A stretch of DNA of 64,000 nucleotides from Coniochaeta sp. PMI_546 (taxonomy: Eukaryota > Ascomycota > Sordariomycetes > Coniochaetales > Coniochaetaceae), in contig MU271148.1 in NCBI GenBank assembly GCA_021432605.1, positions 2,363,362 to 2,427,361 on the forward strand. Direction: 5' to 3'. Made by a program: the position numbers and the translations under genes. This document shows positions 1 through 11,461 of the stretch, piece by piece; position 1 is the first letter of the stretch, and each line of letters opens with the position of its first letter. The notes under the pieces are model-generated. The model saw only the letters and a program-made list of their open reading frames with translations, was not told the DNA's origin and searched no databases.

Positions 1-180
1 GAAGTTCAGCCTCCTCATCCGAATATTTTCACGACCAACCTTCTCATTACTTCATACCTTTCCGGTATCTCTGACGCGCCCGTTCTACTCCCATAGTGGA
101 CACACCAACTCTATGGTATTTCTACCTTTCACACCGAAAAGAATTCTTCAAAGCTCCCTCAGCAAAGCAATTCGCCCAAC

Positions 181-2196
181 ATGTCGGAATTCCTAGGGTT
201 AGTCTAGGCTGCTGGATTGGCGTCTTCGGACACTCTGTTCATTTGCTGACTTCTCTTCTCCTCAGTTCTCGCATTTCGCTCATATCGAGGAGCGATATCC
301 GGTAGGCTCCCCGCCCCCGACGCTCTGTGCTTTCGGTGACTAATCCCCCCAATTAGATATGTCGGCACCCTACACGAGATCAACTCCGACGATTCGACTG
401 TCTCGCTGGAGAACGTCAGGTCCTTCGGTACCGAGGGCCGGAGGGGCGGTGGAGAGGACGAGGCCGCACCCAGTGATCAAATCTACGAGTACATCGTCTT
501 TCGCGGCAAGGATGTAAAAGACTTGAGAGTTGAGCAAGGCCCAAGCACGGTCAAGGAGAACAAGCCTCCAGCAGTACCGGATGACCCTGCGATAGTCGGC
601 GTAAGTTCTCTCGTCCCGCAGTCCCTGCCCCGCCTCATGCTGGCAGACAAGTTTCCGTTTGATGATGAAATATTCCGGATGTAAAAACATTTTTGTCTGA
701 AAAGCGCAAAAACCCCATGTTGAGATTTCCGTTGCCTTCCTTCTGATCAAACAAACAATCACAATCAATATCATCAGCCTCGCTCTTGACCTTACGGTCA
801 CTAACCAGGTGTACAGGCTCGAGCTCGTCCGAATAACCTGCCACCAGGACCGCCGAATCAGCATGGTGTTCCCGGCGGCGGCCCGGGCGGCCCAGGATTC
901 GGCTTTTACCCGCCTCCCATGGGTGGATGGGGTCGTGGTGGTGCTCCTCCACCGATGCCAGCATTTGGAGGCATGCAGTATCCGCCTCCGCCCGCTGGTT
1001 GGTTTCCTCCAGGCCAAGGCTTCCCTCCTGGACCGCCCGGCGCTGGACCGTGGGGCAACTATCCGCAGCCATTCCCCGCTGGTCCAGGAGGTCCGTCTGC
1101 TGTACCTGGCCCGAACAACCGGCAAGGATCATCTGAAGACTCGCGACCGGCGCCCATTGGTGCATCCAGCGACAAGAAGCCTAGCACACCGGGACAGCAG
1201 GGCAATATTCCTACCCAACCCAAACCACTTGGACAACCTCTGCAGCAACAGGCACCTGCGGCAAGAGGACCCCCGCCACCTGTTGAGTCGAAGCCGACAG
1301 TCGAGGAGGTGAAGGCAACCGCTGCATCCTTGGCTGCAAATGCGCCATCTACATCTGTGGGCCAGCCCAGCAAGTCTATCCCCACTGGTCCCAAGAACGG
1401 CTCCCGGCCCGCACAGATTATGCCTGCTGTGCCCCTGCCTGCAGCACTTACAGCTAAAGTGGCACAGCCAACACAGGCTGCCCCTTCCAACCCATCCCCA
1501 GAAACCCAAGCCGCGTTACGTGATGCCACACAGGCTGCCAAGGCGGCAGTTGCTGTTGCAATGGCGAAACTGGAGGCTCCTGGCGGTCCCAGCGGCAGTC
1601 AACAAGCCAACAACGCTGCTGTGGATAACCTAACTAGGAGGGTTATCGAGATGAGAGTCAGCGCCCCTCGCGGAGACGCCCCTCGAGGAGGCCAACATAC
1701 GCGTGGTGGTCGTGGTCGCGGACCGCGTCCCGCCAAGGTCGAAGTGCCAGATGCCGACTTCGATTTTGCGTCATCGAATGCCAAGTTCAACAAGGAAGAG
1801 GTCGTGAAGGAGGCTATTGCGACGGGTTCTCCCCTAGGTGAAGCCGCGCCCGACGGAGGAGACTCTGCGCCGGAGGCTGTCCTGGAGACAACACCGGGCT
1901 CGGGCGCCCCGCCGGCTTACAACAAGTCGAGGTCCTTCTTTGATAACATCTCTAGCGAAGCCAAGGACCGCGCCGAGAGTGGCGGACAGAAGCCGGGCGG
2001 CCGGGAGTGGCGCGGCGAGGAACAGCGCAAGAACATGGAGACGTTCGGCCAGGGAAGCGTTGATGGCGGCTACCGTGGCGGCTACCGTGGCCGAGGACGT
2101 GGTCGCGGGAACCGTGGGCGTGGATTTTCGCGTGGTGGTGCTGGCAGAGGTGGCGCTCCCTACCGCAACAACCATGAGACGCAGTCCGCCTCCTAG
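181..2196 (+). CDS. Lsm14/Scd6/Sum2-type mRNA decapping and translation repressor
   Basis: A cytoplasmic mRNP protein of the Scd6/Sum2/LSM14 (RAP55) family, which binds eIF4 factors and Dhh1/Dcp2 and works in P-bodies. The start is chosen because the short first exon gives MSEFLG followed by an Lsm fold (SRISLISRSDIRYVGTL) once introns 198-265, 302-356 and 601-816 are removed; all junctions keep frame and give 558 residues. Order: Lsm domain (about 1-75), a long Pro/Gly/Gln/Ala-rich linker, FDF box (DADFDF, Phe414-Phe416), FFD box (SFFDNI near 473), TFG box (METFGQG near 508), and RGG repeats before and after these boxes. That domain order is diagnostic of the family. It converges with the dehydrogenase downstream. 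Nothing looks broken. Confidence 0.93.
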
Positions 2197-2828
2197 ATAG
2201 GAGATGATGCGTCGGAGCTTTTTCCGTTTAGCGATGATTTTAACCCGTCTGGATCCAGGTTTCGAGATGGGTGGTCTGACCACAAATAATCCGCAGGCTC
2301 TTTGCCCGAAGATGGCTCCGGTGCTGCCATGGTTCTTGTGAGGGTAGGCCGCACACCCTAGGAGAATGTTAGGAGGGATGAGATTTTTGCACAGGAGAAG
2401 ACCATGGCGTGCATACAACCGACACCTTGGAGTTAGGGTCTGCTGGGACTTGTCTCGTACATCTCTTTTGCTACGTACAGGACACTGTATCATAATAGGG
2501 GAGATGGGGTTTTGCGCACTGACTTCTCGATGAAGGGCGAACAAAAATGGGAGTTCTCGGATCCGTTGTGCGGCTGCTTTTCGGGATTGGAAGATGACAG
2601 CGATGAACTTGAACGATAGCGTGGTTACAGTCAAGGGACAGACTTGAAGGTGGCCTAATTGGGAGGCACGGTTTTCCGTTGTGATCTGCCATGCCAGCTC
2701 TGGCTGGGATGAACTAGCTCCAGGATAGATACACACAGCGATAACCATCGAGTCCATGCTCTCAATATGACCATTGTCCTGCACCAAAGTGATGATCGAG
2801 AGTTTGTTCTGCCATCATGTGAGGTCTC
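2197..2828. other. Convergent intergenic region
   Basis: Space between the 3' ends of the LSM14-like gene and the dehydrogenase. It presumably holds both 3' UTRs. I see no repeat, RNA gene or supportable ORF. Confidence 0.6.
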
Positions 2829-3842
2829 TCATCCCATCCTCCCTTGAACATATGGGTGTCCAGCACTCAATCCGCCATCGACCGCCCACGCCTGCCCGTT
2901 CACATAGCTACTGTCGTCACTACCTAAGAACAGCGCAACACGAGCTATTTCGTCGGCCACGCCGCCCCTCTTGAGGGGATTCAGCTGGCCGATCTTCTTT
3001 TCCGTGCCTCTGGCGCGAGCGGCCTCGAAAACGACGGCCGTCATGCCCGTCTCGATCAGCCCCGGACACAGCGCGTTGATGCGGATGTTGGTGCCGGCCA
3101 GCTGGAATGCGGCCGTCTGGGCGAGGCTGACGACGGCCGCTTTGGAAGCGGAGTAGGGCGTGGAGCCGGCGTTGGAGCGGAGGCCGGCTACGGATGCGGT
3201 GAGGATTATGGACCCCGAGGGCTTGGGTTTTGAGGCAGATGTCTTGAGCATCGCTGCTGAGGCGTGTTTTGTTGCAAGAAAGGTGCTGGTTTGACGGCGT
3301 TAGTTCATCGTGTATGTAGCAGCAGAGACCTTGTGGGTTGGGTGATGCGGTATATACCTCAGTGTGTTAACCCTCAAGACATTCATGAACTCCTCATCCG
3401 TAACATCGGACAACACCTTGTGCGGACCCACGATGCCGGCATTGGCGAAGAAGACGTCCAAACGACCATACCTGGCCACAGCTTCATCAACGACAGCTTT
3501 CACGGCCGACTCGTCTGCTGCATCAAACTGCCGCGTGTGTACGTCTACAGCCGGATATAGAGACGCGATCTCACGCTTATGCGTCTCGAGATGGCTGGCG
3601 TCAAAGTCACAGATGTACACTGCCTTGGCCCCGTGAGAGGCGAACTGATGCGCTGATGCGCGGCCTATGCCGAGCGGCGAGTTGGCGCCGGTTATTATGA
3701 CCACCTTGTCCTTTACACGGGGCTGGCTGGCATCTGGTCCTACTTTTCTGATGAGAGGGAGACCTTCGAAGGTGTCGCCGGCTGGTTTTGCGGAGAGCTG
3801 GTTGCCGATGGCGTTGAGCCGGCGGGAGGCTTGGTCTGACAT
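2829..3842 (-). CDS. Short-chain dehydrogenase/reductase (classical SDR)
   Basis: NAD(P)H-dependent oxidoreductase of the classical SDR superfamily; substrate unknown. One intron (3286-3357) is removed, joining the RVNTL segment to [10 protein letters not shown] in frame, for 313 residues. The cofactor motif is [10 protein letters not shown] (51-60), the structural NAG is in FFANAGI, and catalytic Ser193 and YSASK (Tyr206, Lys210) are all present, so it should be active. The C-terminus has [20 protein letters not shown], the usual SDR tail. An in-frame ATG lies 78 nt upstream (3920), but a TATAAAA sits only 8 bp before it, so transcription probably begins between the two ATGs; I therefore use the inner start. 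No metabolic cluster surrounds it. Confidence 0.88.
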
Positions 3843-3927
3843 GATGGTGGCTAGCTCTTCACTGGAAGGTATATGTTCAAGGAAAGGGATCACACTAGAG
3901 AGCTTGGGACTTGAGGGCATGCTCTCG

Positions 3928-3934
3928 TTTTATA
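3928..3934 (-). promoter_or_regulatory. Candidate TATA box of the SDR gene
   Basis: Reads TATAAAA on the minus strand, about 86 bp upstream of the chosen start codon, a plausible distance. It is the argument for the inner ATG. Confidence 0.5.
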
Positions 3935-4641
3935 GGGGCGTGAGATAGCTCTGTCCGCCAGATGAGACGGGTGTTGATCCGCTTACAGCTTGGGGGTTGG
4001 GGTAAAGGGTCGTGAGAGGTGGGGTTGAGCCGAGGCTCTCATTCCCCGGATTCCATGGTTGTACCTTAACCAGCACATCGGGACAATCGTATCAAGGGGT
4101 TAGAGAGACAAGTCCACGGCTGAAATGCACTAGAGTCAGTATTAGAATCTCAAATGCCCATATGACTTCGACTTCAACATCAGCTGAGTCGGACACTCCA
4201 ATCCAAGGGGACAGTGATGCAAAGTTGACGGCTCAGGCAAAAATCTGGCCACGAGCACCTAAACCACGTTTGAAAGATCAAGATTGAAGTGAAAATATCG
4301 GCATGAGAACAAACAGCTCTTATGTCACTAGCTTTGCAAGCCGAAGCTGTATCTTCCCGTCAACTATCTTGATGTTGAAGTTCTCGACTAATTACCGAAC
4401 CGCAAGTCGGCCTCGCAGCCGGTACGTACCGCTTGGATAGGGCTGGGTCAAAATTACCTTATGTAAGCGCAGCTCACACCGGCTGGAAAACCCACAACGG
4501 AAAATCTCACGTCCGGCAAAAGTTCGCGCACAGGTCAACCCACAAAGGAAAATTAACCAAGGCCTCACTTGCACCTCCAATTCATCCCGCCGACCGACAA
4601 ACATCAAGATCCTCTGTGTAGGTGCCCGGAGAATCCCAACA
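3935..4641. other. Divergent intergenic region (SDR / RPS8 promoters)
   Basis: Shared upstream DNA of the dehydrogenase (-) and ribosomal protein S8 (+). Small ORFs here have no recognisable product. The right end (about 4600-4641) is probably the first, non-coding exon of RPS8. Confidence 0.5.
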
Positions 4642-4772
4642 GGTGAGTACTCGATACCAGATTACAGGAAGTTGGAATTGTGTTCCTCGATGCACCAATT
4701 CTGTCTTTTATGTCTTCGCTGTCCAACACCAAGAATATCTGCTGACCTCGTCCCGTCTCTCTCTCTCTCTAG
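4642..4772 (+). promoter_or_regulatory. Probable 5' UTR intron of RPS8
   Basis: A consensus donor CAACAG|GTGAGT is followed 131 nt later by a (CT)n tract ending in TAG, 30 nt before the ATG. Leader introns are common in fungal ribosomal protein genes. Inferred from splice signals only. Confidence 0.55.
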
Positions 4773-4802
4773 TCCCCCGACAACCCAAGGTAAACCGACA
4801 CC

Positions 4803-5507
4803 ATGGGTATCTCCCGCACATCTCGCACGAAGCGCGCTGCTTCCGGTGCCAAGCGTGCCTACTACAGTGCGTCCTCCTGTCCGAAGTGAAATAATACCGA
4901 AAGCCCGCTTTGGTGGTCTGAAAATGACCCTCCCACTGCGTTCTGACCTTTGTCAACAGGGAAGAAGAGAGCTTTCGAGGCTGGTCGCCAGCCCGCCAAC
5001 ACCCGTATCGGTGCCAAGCGTATCCACGTTGTGCGCACCCGCGGCGGTAACCACAAGTACCGTGCTCTCCGTCTCGACTCTGGCAACTTCGCCTGGGCCT
5101 CCGAGGGCTGCACCCGCAAGACCCGTGTCATCGTCGTCGCCTACCACCCCAGCAACAACGAGCTCGTCCGCACCAACACCCTCACCAAGTCCGCCGTCGT
5201 CCAGATCGATGCCGCTCCCTTCCGTCAGTGGTACGAAGCTCACTACGGCCAGCCCCTCGGCCGCCGCAGGCAGCAGAAGCAGGGCGCCACCACCACCGAG
5301 GAGGTGAAGAAGAGCAAGTCTGTCGAGAAGAAGCAGGCTGCTCGCTTTGCCGCCGGTGGCAAGGTCGACCCCGCCCTCGAGAAGCAGTTCGAGGCCGGTC
5401 GTCTCTACGCCGTTGTCTCCAGCCGGCCTGGTCAGTCTGGCCGTGTCGACGGTTACGTCCTGGAGGGTGAGGAGCTCGCCTTCTACCAGCGCAAGCTCCA
5501 CAAGTAG
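4803..5507 (+). CDS. RPS8: 40S ribosomal protein S8 (eS8)
   Basis: Structural protein of the small ribosomal subunit. The N-terminus [20 protein letters not shown] and the following [17 protein letters not shown] are nearly invariant in eukaryotic eS8. One coding intron (4867-4959) splits an Arg codon; removing it gives 203 residues, the family length. Codon use is strongly biased towards C-ending codons (GTC, AAC, CGC), as expected for a very highly expressed fungal gene and unlike its neighbours. A leader intron is likely upstream. Complete and intact. Confidence 0.98.
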
Positions 5508-6218
5508 ATGGGTTGAGGTGGTTACGGTGTACAGGGCGGAGGAATATCCAAAAAGTGGACTGTCACGTTGTGAGCAAGGAAATGCATTCGGCCTCTGGAA
5601 CTCAGGTGTTACGGGTTTGGTTTGCATCGCTTGTTCTTACGATGCGATCTAGTTAGGAAAAGCTAGGTCGCTCAAATGCACAATTCCCAGCTGATAGACT
5701 TCATCGGCATAGGAATGGAAGGCTACTCGGGGTCAATGGAAAAATGATACCACGACCTTGATGAACCTACATATCCATATATCACAGTGCTTGCTCTCAT
5801 GTGACGATGTCTCAAGATCGACCATGCTTTTGTAATTACCTCCATAGAATGGCAACGTATATCCTCTCTGGCTGCTTTTTAACGAAATCTCTGCCAGCCC
5901 AGCCAACCCTAACCCTTTTGATAAACTTCTTATGGCACAGCAGCAGAAGTTTTCTTGGCAGCTGTCTGGCACTGCAATTGGCTAGTGTAAGTACGTCACA
6001 GTTCAACCGGAAAATGCAAGCCAATGCAGGTCCAAATCGCGTTTCGTGTCCTTTCCACAGGAGAGCTTCCATCCCTACAGCGATCGAAAGTTGAGTTGCG
6101 CCCTTCACCACAGCACAATACCGCTACGGCTTGACGACGCTTCAACGGTGCTGCTTTCATAGCAGCTTTACAATCCTCAAGTACAAGTCTAGACCCAAGG
6201 CACACTGGAACCGCTGCC
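5508..6218. other. Intergenic, RPS8 3' to ERD2 5'
   Basis: Tandem spacing between two plus-strand genes. It holds the RPS8 3' UTR and the ERD2 promoter. No repeat or RNA gene seen. Confidence 0.6.
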
Positions 6219-7000
6219 ATGGTTCTCAACGTCTTCCGAGTCCTGGGGGACTTCTCCCATTTGGCATCCATTGGGATCCTCCTCCACAAGATGCTTCAAT
6301 TACATGTGTGTACCCGAAAGGTTGTTGGTGGGCTCGATACATGATGCTAACCACCCGCTTGACAGAGTTGTTCTGGCATCTCATTCAAGTCACAAGCGCT
6401 TTACCTGCTAGTCTACGTGACACGATATCTCGGTGAGGCGCCTTATTCTCGGGATGAGCTCTCAGCATGCGCGACATAGCTGCTAACAACAGACCTCGGG
6501 CAGACCTCTTCCAGACCGCGAGCTTGTACAACATCATCTTCAAGATCCTCTTTATCTCATCACAGGGCTACATCCTGTACCTCATGGCGAACACGTACAA
6601 GCCGACGAACGATCCCAACCTCGACACCTTCCGCGTGCAATACCTACTCGGCGGCGCGGCGCTTCTCGCGATCCTCTGGCCCTACAAGTACACCCTGTCA
6701 GAGATCTTCTGGGCGTTCTCGATCTGGCTCGAGTCGGTGGCCATCCTGCCGCAGCTGTTTATGCTCCAGCGCACCGGTGAGGCTGAGACGATCACGACAC
6801 ACTACCTGTTTGCGCTGGGCTTGTACCGCGCGCTGTACATCCCCAACTGGATCTACAGGTACATATCCGAAGGCTCGTCACACAAGGTCGACTACATCGC
6901 CATCACGGCTGGACTCATCCAGACCGTTCTGTACAGCGATTTCTTCTGGATCTACTACAACAAGGTGTTGAAGGGAAAGAAGTTCAAGCTCCCCGTTTAA
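6219..7000 (+). CDS. ERD2: ER lumen protein-retaining receptor (K/HDEL receptor)
   Basis: Seven-helix Golgi membrane receptor that captures H/KDEL-tailed ER proteins and returns them by COPI vesicles. Two introns (6306-6365 and 6433-6503) split the N-terminal third; the spliced product is 216 residues, the standard length. Family landmarks are [12 protein letters not shown] at the N-terminus, the [10 protein letters not shown] segment, RYLDLF immediately after the second intron, ASLYN, and the lysine-rich cytosolic tail ending KKFKLPV. The nearer AG in front of exon 3 (CAACAG) would insert residues into the conserved RYLDLF, so the second AG is used. Intact. Confidence 0.96.
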
Positions 7001-8659
7001 GGTGCTGCAGGGGGAAGGGGAGATTGAAAAAAGGTGCCTCCTTCGGTAGACCCTGATTGGGAAGGGACCGAGTTCTGGCGGGAGAAGAACCACTCACCTC
7101 ACCAGAAGATCCAATTTGCTATGCAGTCCATCTCTAGCCCGAATTTAACGAAAAGAAGAATGAGGAGAGGGAAAAATCTTCCGGCTAGGCAGGACGGAGG
7201 CGACGTTTTGTGACTACCTTTTGGCGTGTGGAGTACAACACGAGCATGATAGGGTGGCAGGCGTTGATACACGGTTTTGGGATGATTTGGTCGGTGCCCC
7301 CGTTCTCTTTCTTCTGCATGAAGAAGAGACATCCAAGCGGAGACGGTATATGTTATATGTGTGTATATAGACGGCGAGAGTTCGTCGAGAATGTCAAGCT
7401 TCTCTTTCCTTTCAGGGGCTGCGGTCCAACGGGTGAATTAACCAGGTCTACACGTGTAGGACGACACCATGTCAAGTACAAAGCGCATGAAGACAGGCTA
7501 GAGTCGGCCTGTCATGATCCATGGTTTACGGACGCCACAGGAGAGCGAGTCGTCCGGATCTCTGACAATACCGAGCTTGGGTTACGCGACCTGTCACTAA
7601 CTTGGCTGCTGTGTGTCATACAGCGCTGCTGTCTCCGTCAGATATCTATTACTTCAACTTTTCATCCCTGAGCCCACAAGCAACCAGGAGCTCCTTGAAC
7701 TGCCCCCAAGTGAATGGGAGTTGGCAGTACAACATAGCGTGCCATGATGCGAAAGAGGTACGGCACATCATAATTCTCGGCTGCATACAGGCGTTATGTA
7801 CCTCTCATCAAAATAATCCACCACGTCTACAATCGCGAGTATCTCGGCAATCCATAAATGTCAACGTCAATCCAACCATGGACCACAAGCTTTTCTGAGA
7901 CAGCTTGACATACGTGGGCAAGGGGAGAAACCAAACAAGGATGTGAAACAGCAACTAAGCGACGAAGTGCGAACCAGGTAAATGGGTTCACAGCATAAAT
8001 GTCTCTCGGTTTCAGAGCGCTTTGAAAACCAACGATTATAGCCAATTGCACAAAAAGATCCTGGCTCGACCGAATCAGGAAGTCAGACGGTCCGCAAAAG
8101 CTTGACCGCATTTGAGCCTCTGAGACTTCACACAGACCCTTTTTTGCTGCTCGAGATATGCCTTTCACCAGGGAGCATAGTTGTGCCAGCTAAGAATGGA
8201 TTTTGGAACTCGACCCTGCAGCTTGCAGCTCGCAGCTTGCAATGGTGACCGGCACTGTCAGTCGTACCTCGATTCTGGCACTGGACAAGCTGGCCTCCGG
8301 CGATGCCATCCTCCGAACGCATGTCGTTCGTCCGAGGACGTCAAGCCATGGGGGCATGATCTGTTGCAGGCCCGTGTGTCTGAACTGTTCGACAACGGCG
8401 AGCATACAGCCAGCGTATGAAGAGAACAAACAGGCAACGCGATGGACCTGGTTCGGGATCTCTGTTTGCACTCTTGCCGTGAGATCCTCTCATTTGAAAT
8501 ATAGACCTACCTATCGGCCTTCCCGTCTCTGGTCTTCCTTTCCTGGTTTCCCTCTCTTTTGTTTTGTTTGCCCATTTTGCCTATTCTTCTGGCTGAAAGA
8601 TGATCTCCATCTCGACCTGTCTTCCACCATCGCATCGGTAGCAGTCAGTGACTTCAGCC
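7001..8659. other. Intergenic, 1.66 kb
   Basis: No supportable gene on either strand. ORFs here are short and lack family resemblance. The last ~150 bp before the next ATG is pyrimidine-rich, as in many fungal leaders. Confidence 0.55.
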
Positions 8660-10202
8660 ATGGCGAGGAAACAAAGTTTAATATCACGACTGATCCTTTT
8701 TTCACTTTTACACCCGAGCTGTGCTTGGGCGGCGAGCAATAATGAGGTAACGGCTGGAGACCTCTCGAGGAGGCAAATACCGAAGAACGGTCTAGTAGGA
8801 CGAGATGCCCCAACACCAAGAGGAGAGGAACTATGGAGGAGAGTCGAGGCCGAGGTGGTCCAGATCGTAGAAGAGCAAATCGAAATAATTATCGCCCGCG
8901 TGGACACACAACAGCCACACGGACATGACCGACGAGACTCATCCCCATCACCAGCAGCAAGAGCACCACAAACACCACAAATCACCCCACCGCCTTCCCT
9001 CGCCCTCTTCAAGCGCCAAAACGACGCCCAAATACAGCAGCTCTCGGGCCAGATCCAATCCATATCCCAATCCTTCCGCTCCGTCTCCCAGGCATCGCAA
9101 CAAGTCTCCCAGTCCTCCCAACAGCTCTCAAACTCCCTCCAGCAAGTCCAGCAGCAGCTCTCCCAGACCGCCCAGTCCCTCGCCTCGGCCCGCGCCTCGG
9201 CCGACTCCGCTCGCCAGAGCGCCGACCAGTCCAACCAGGCCGCGCAGCAGGCGTCGCGGGACGCCGACCAGGCGCGCCAGAGCGCCGACCAGGCCGTGTC
9301 CTCGGCGCAGAGCAGCGCCAGCGCCGCGGCAGACGCCGCAAGCAGGAGCGCCGCGAGCTCGGCGGCGAGCAGCGTCGCCAGCGTCTTGGCTGCTATGAGC
9401 ACGAGTGCCCAGCAGGTGATGAGCTCGGCGGCGAGTCTGGTGCAGGCTGCCAAGGCGGATGCTACGGCTGTTAGGGTGAGTCTTTTATCTGCACTACCCC
9501 TTACTTTCGTTCGTTTCTGTTTGCTGATGGAAAGACCAGACCGAAGCAGACAACCGCGTCCTACAGGCTCAAGGCGCGGCGGTCAGTGTCACGCAAGCAG
9601 CACTGGCTATAGTGGGCGCCATCATCGGCTCCTCGCTGCTGACCATCGCCGCGTTCGTCATGGTGCTGCGGTACAAGCGGCGCAGACGGGTCCGACGGTC
9701 TCTGGCCGCGGGCCGAGGTGGTGATTCCATCGGCTACCCCGGGCTCCAGGGGTCGTCTAGTGGCATCGGCGGCGGCTACGAGAAGGGCGGGTCTTACGCC
9801 GTCGACATCAAGGAGCCCGAGCCCGCGGTGCAGACGCAGCGCGTTGGCTTTGCCACTGCCATCGGCGCCAATAGGGCGAGCTTCCACCTGAGGACGCCGC
9901 CGAAGGGGAAGTATAGCGTTTTCCCGAGCAGTAAGGAGGACGCAGGTCGGCGGCAGCAGGGAGACGTCGATGCCGGGGGCAGTCCCACGAGCGAGTATAG
10001 TGTCGAGATCGAGAAGGAGAAAGCAAACCAGGGCGAAGCTGCAAGGCAGTCACGTCTGGACTCGCCTCCGAGTCTGGATAAATGGCTGAGAGCTGGGACG
10101 AATGTCAGTCCGTTCGGGACGCTGAATGTGATTACGGGTGGTCAGGCGAAGAAGCAGATGATGGCGAAGAACTGGCCGCTCGGTAGGAATGGTTCTTCGT
10201 GA
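8660..10202 (+). CDS. Single-pass surface protein with Ser/Gln/Ala-rich ectodomain
   Basis: Function unknown. The ATG at 8660 gives a clear signal peptide (MARKQSLISRLILFSLLHPS.. to about residue 26). Removing the intron 9476-9539 joins two open frames into 492 residues. The ectodomain (about 115-270) is a long run of Gln/Ser then Ala/Ser with heptad-like spacing (SQASQQVSQSSQQLSNSLQQ; SADSARQSADQ), predicted helical and possibly O-glycosylated. After the intron comes one membrane helix (ALAIVGAIIGSSLLTIAAFV) and a stop-transfer cluster RYKRRRRVRR, then a ~180-residue cytosolic tail. The layout resembles fungal wall-stress sensors of Mid2/Wsc type, but there is no WSC domain. Codon use in the ectodomain is highly C-biased. 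Confidence 0.8.
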
Positions 10203-10560
10203 TTGAGGGAAGTAATTGGGACCGAATGACGGATTTCATTCGCTGCATTGTTGATACCAATAGCGAGCATTAATAACAACAGTTGTATTCTAACAACAAG
10301 TTATGTTTTTCCCGCGGTAAGTTAGGCAAGCTCTTCGCAGTTATCCTATTAACTGGTCTTCAAAATCCGTGTACCTAACTTGCTCGACTGCCACAAACTT
10401 ACTTCATGTAAGTCCAGGTTGGTATGGTACCTGCATTGCTCTGCAAACCATTTTCTCCACTTCCGGCCCACTTCAATCCCATGTCCCACATAAAACCCAC
10501 ATTCGAGAGAACCTGATAGTGCAAAATAACGCCCCCCCAATCATCAACAGCCGATTCCTC
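10203..10560. other. Intergenic before tRNA-Asn
   Basis: 3' flank of the surface-protein gene and 5' flank of the tRNA gene. Nothing else seen. Confidence 0.6.
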
Positions 10561-10654
10561 TCCTCCATAGCTCAGTTGGCTAGAGCGTCTGACTGTTACC
10601 GTCCTCGGACGAACGCAAATCAGGAGGTCCTAAGTTCGAGCCTTAGTGGGGGAG
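10561..10654 (+). tRNA. tRNA-Asn (GTT) with a 20-nt intron
   Basis: A full cloverleaf can be drawn. Acceptor TCCTCCA pairs with TGGGGGA (10647-10653), the D stem is GCTC/GAGC, the anticodon stem TCTGA pairs with TCAGG (10620-10624), and T stem CTAAG/CTTAG encloses TTCGAGC. The anticodon GTT is at 10595-10597 followed by A37, and the loop closes only if 10599-10618 is removed, one base after the anticodon, the canonical nuclear tRNA intron site. The discriminator is G. The mature tRNA would be 74 nt before CCA addition. Confidence 0.93.
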
Positions 10655-10656
10655 GA

Positions 10657-10663
10657 TTTTTTT
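10657..10663 (+). terminator. RNA polymerase III T-run terminator
   Basis: Seven consecutive T residues starting three bases after the tRNA discriminator base, the usual Pol III stop. Confidence 0.85.
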
Positions 10664-11461
10664 GCCAGTTCAAACGAGTTGGAGCTGTCACGAGTTTCTA
10701 TTTTGCTGCTCCGAGTGATGCTGAAGCGGTTGGTGAAGGGCATGGATCACAGCTTCCGAGTCTTTGACAGTGCTTTGGTTGCTTGGATAGTGTTTGTACC
10801 TGCGTTATCGTGGCCGAGCAAAGAACACTTCACGAGTCAACTCGGAGAAACACGCGGTCATCAGATCAGGTCATTATCATCACGTCAGATTGCTTGGTTG
10901 GTGTAAAGACAAAAGCATCAAGAAGCAGGCACTGGATACATGGTCTCATGGAACGCTGTGTAGTTACAGGAGCAGGTGCGCGAATCTTATAGGTCAAAGT
11001 CTTGTGTTCTCTTCTGGCTGCCGTCTCAAAGCACACCTTTCCGCCATCATTCTTATTCTCAATATGTCGTGACGATGCTCATCTGTCCGAATTATATAAA
11101 AAGAGCAAAAAACACACTCAAAGTAAACAGATGGAATCAAGAGTGCGAAGCTGGTCGGTCGCGATATGCTTGCGCACATTGGGTGGCGTGGTAAATCAAC
11201 GTCTCTTTCAATATACCCGCCGTGATATCAAAAACAAACAAAAGAAAACGAAAAACAAGAAAGGGGTATGGGTGGCCGTCAACTCCGTGCGCGTATAACA
11301 TGCTGCGTTGGATGGTATCAAAAAGCGACGGGCGGACGAGCGAACCGGGGCGATACGTAAAGGAAAACGTCAGATACAGAGTATCCGAATAAGCAGTAGA
11401 GCAGACATGCCAGCGCCACGCCGACGCCCACTGCGCCAACGGGCTTCCAAACAGACCCCTT
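10664..11461. other. Intergenic between tRNA-Asn and kinesin 3' end
   Basis: AT-richer than its surroundings near 11220-11270 (A-rich tract). It probably contains the kinesin 3' UTR. No gene supported. Confidence 0.5.

Noticed and set aside
3843-3920. Upstream in-frame ATG of the SDR as the start codon
   Set aside because: A TATAAAA lies only 8 bp before it, so transcripts probably begin downstream; the added residues do not resemble the family.
4012-4287. 91-codon ORF between the SDR and RPS8
   Set aside because: No domain, no codon bias like its neighbours, and it falls in the expected promoter interval.
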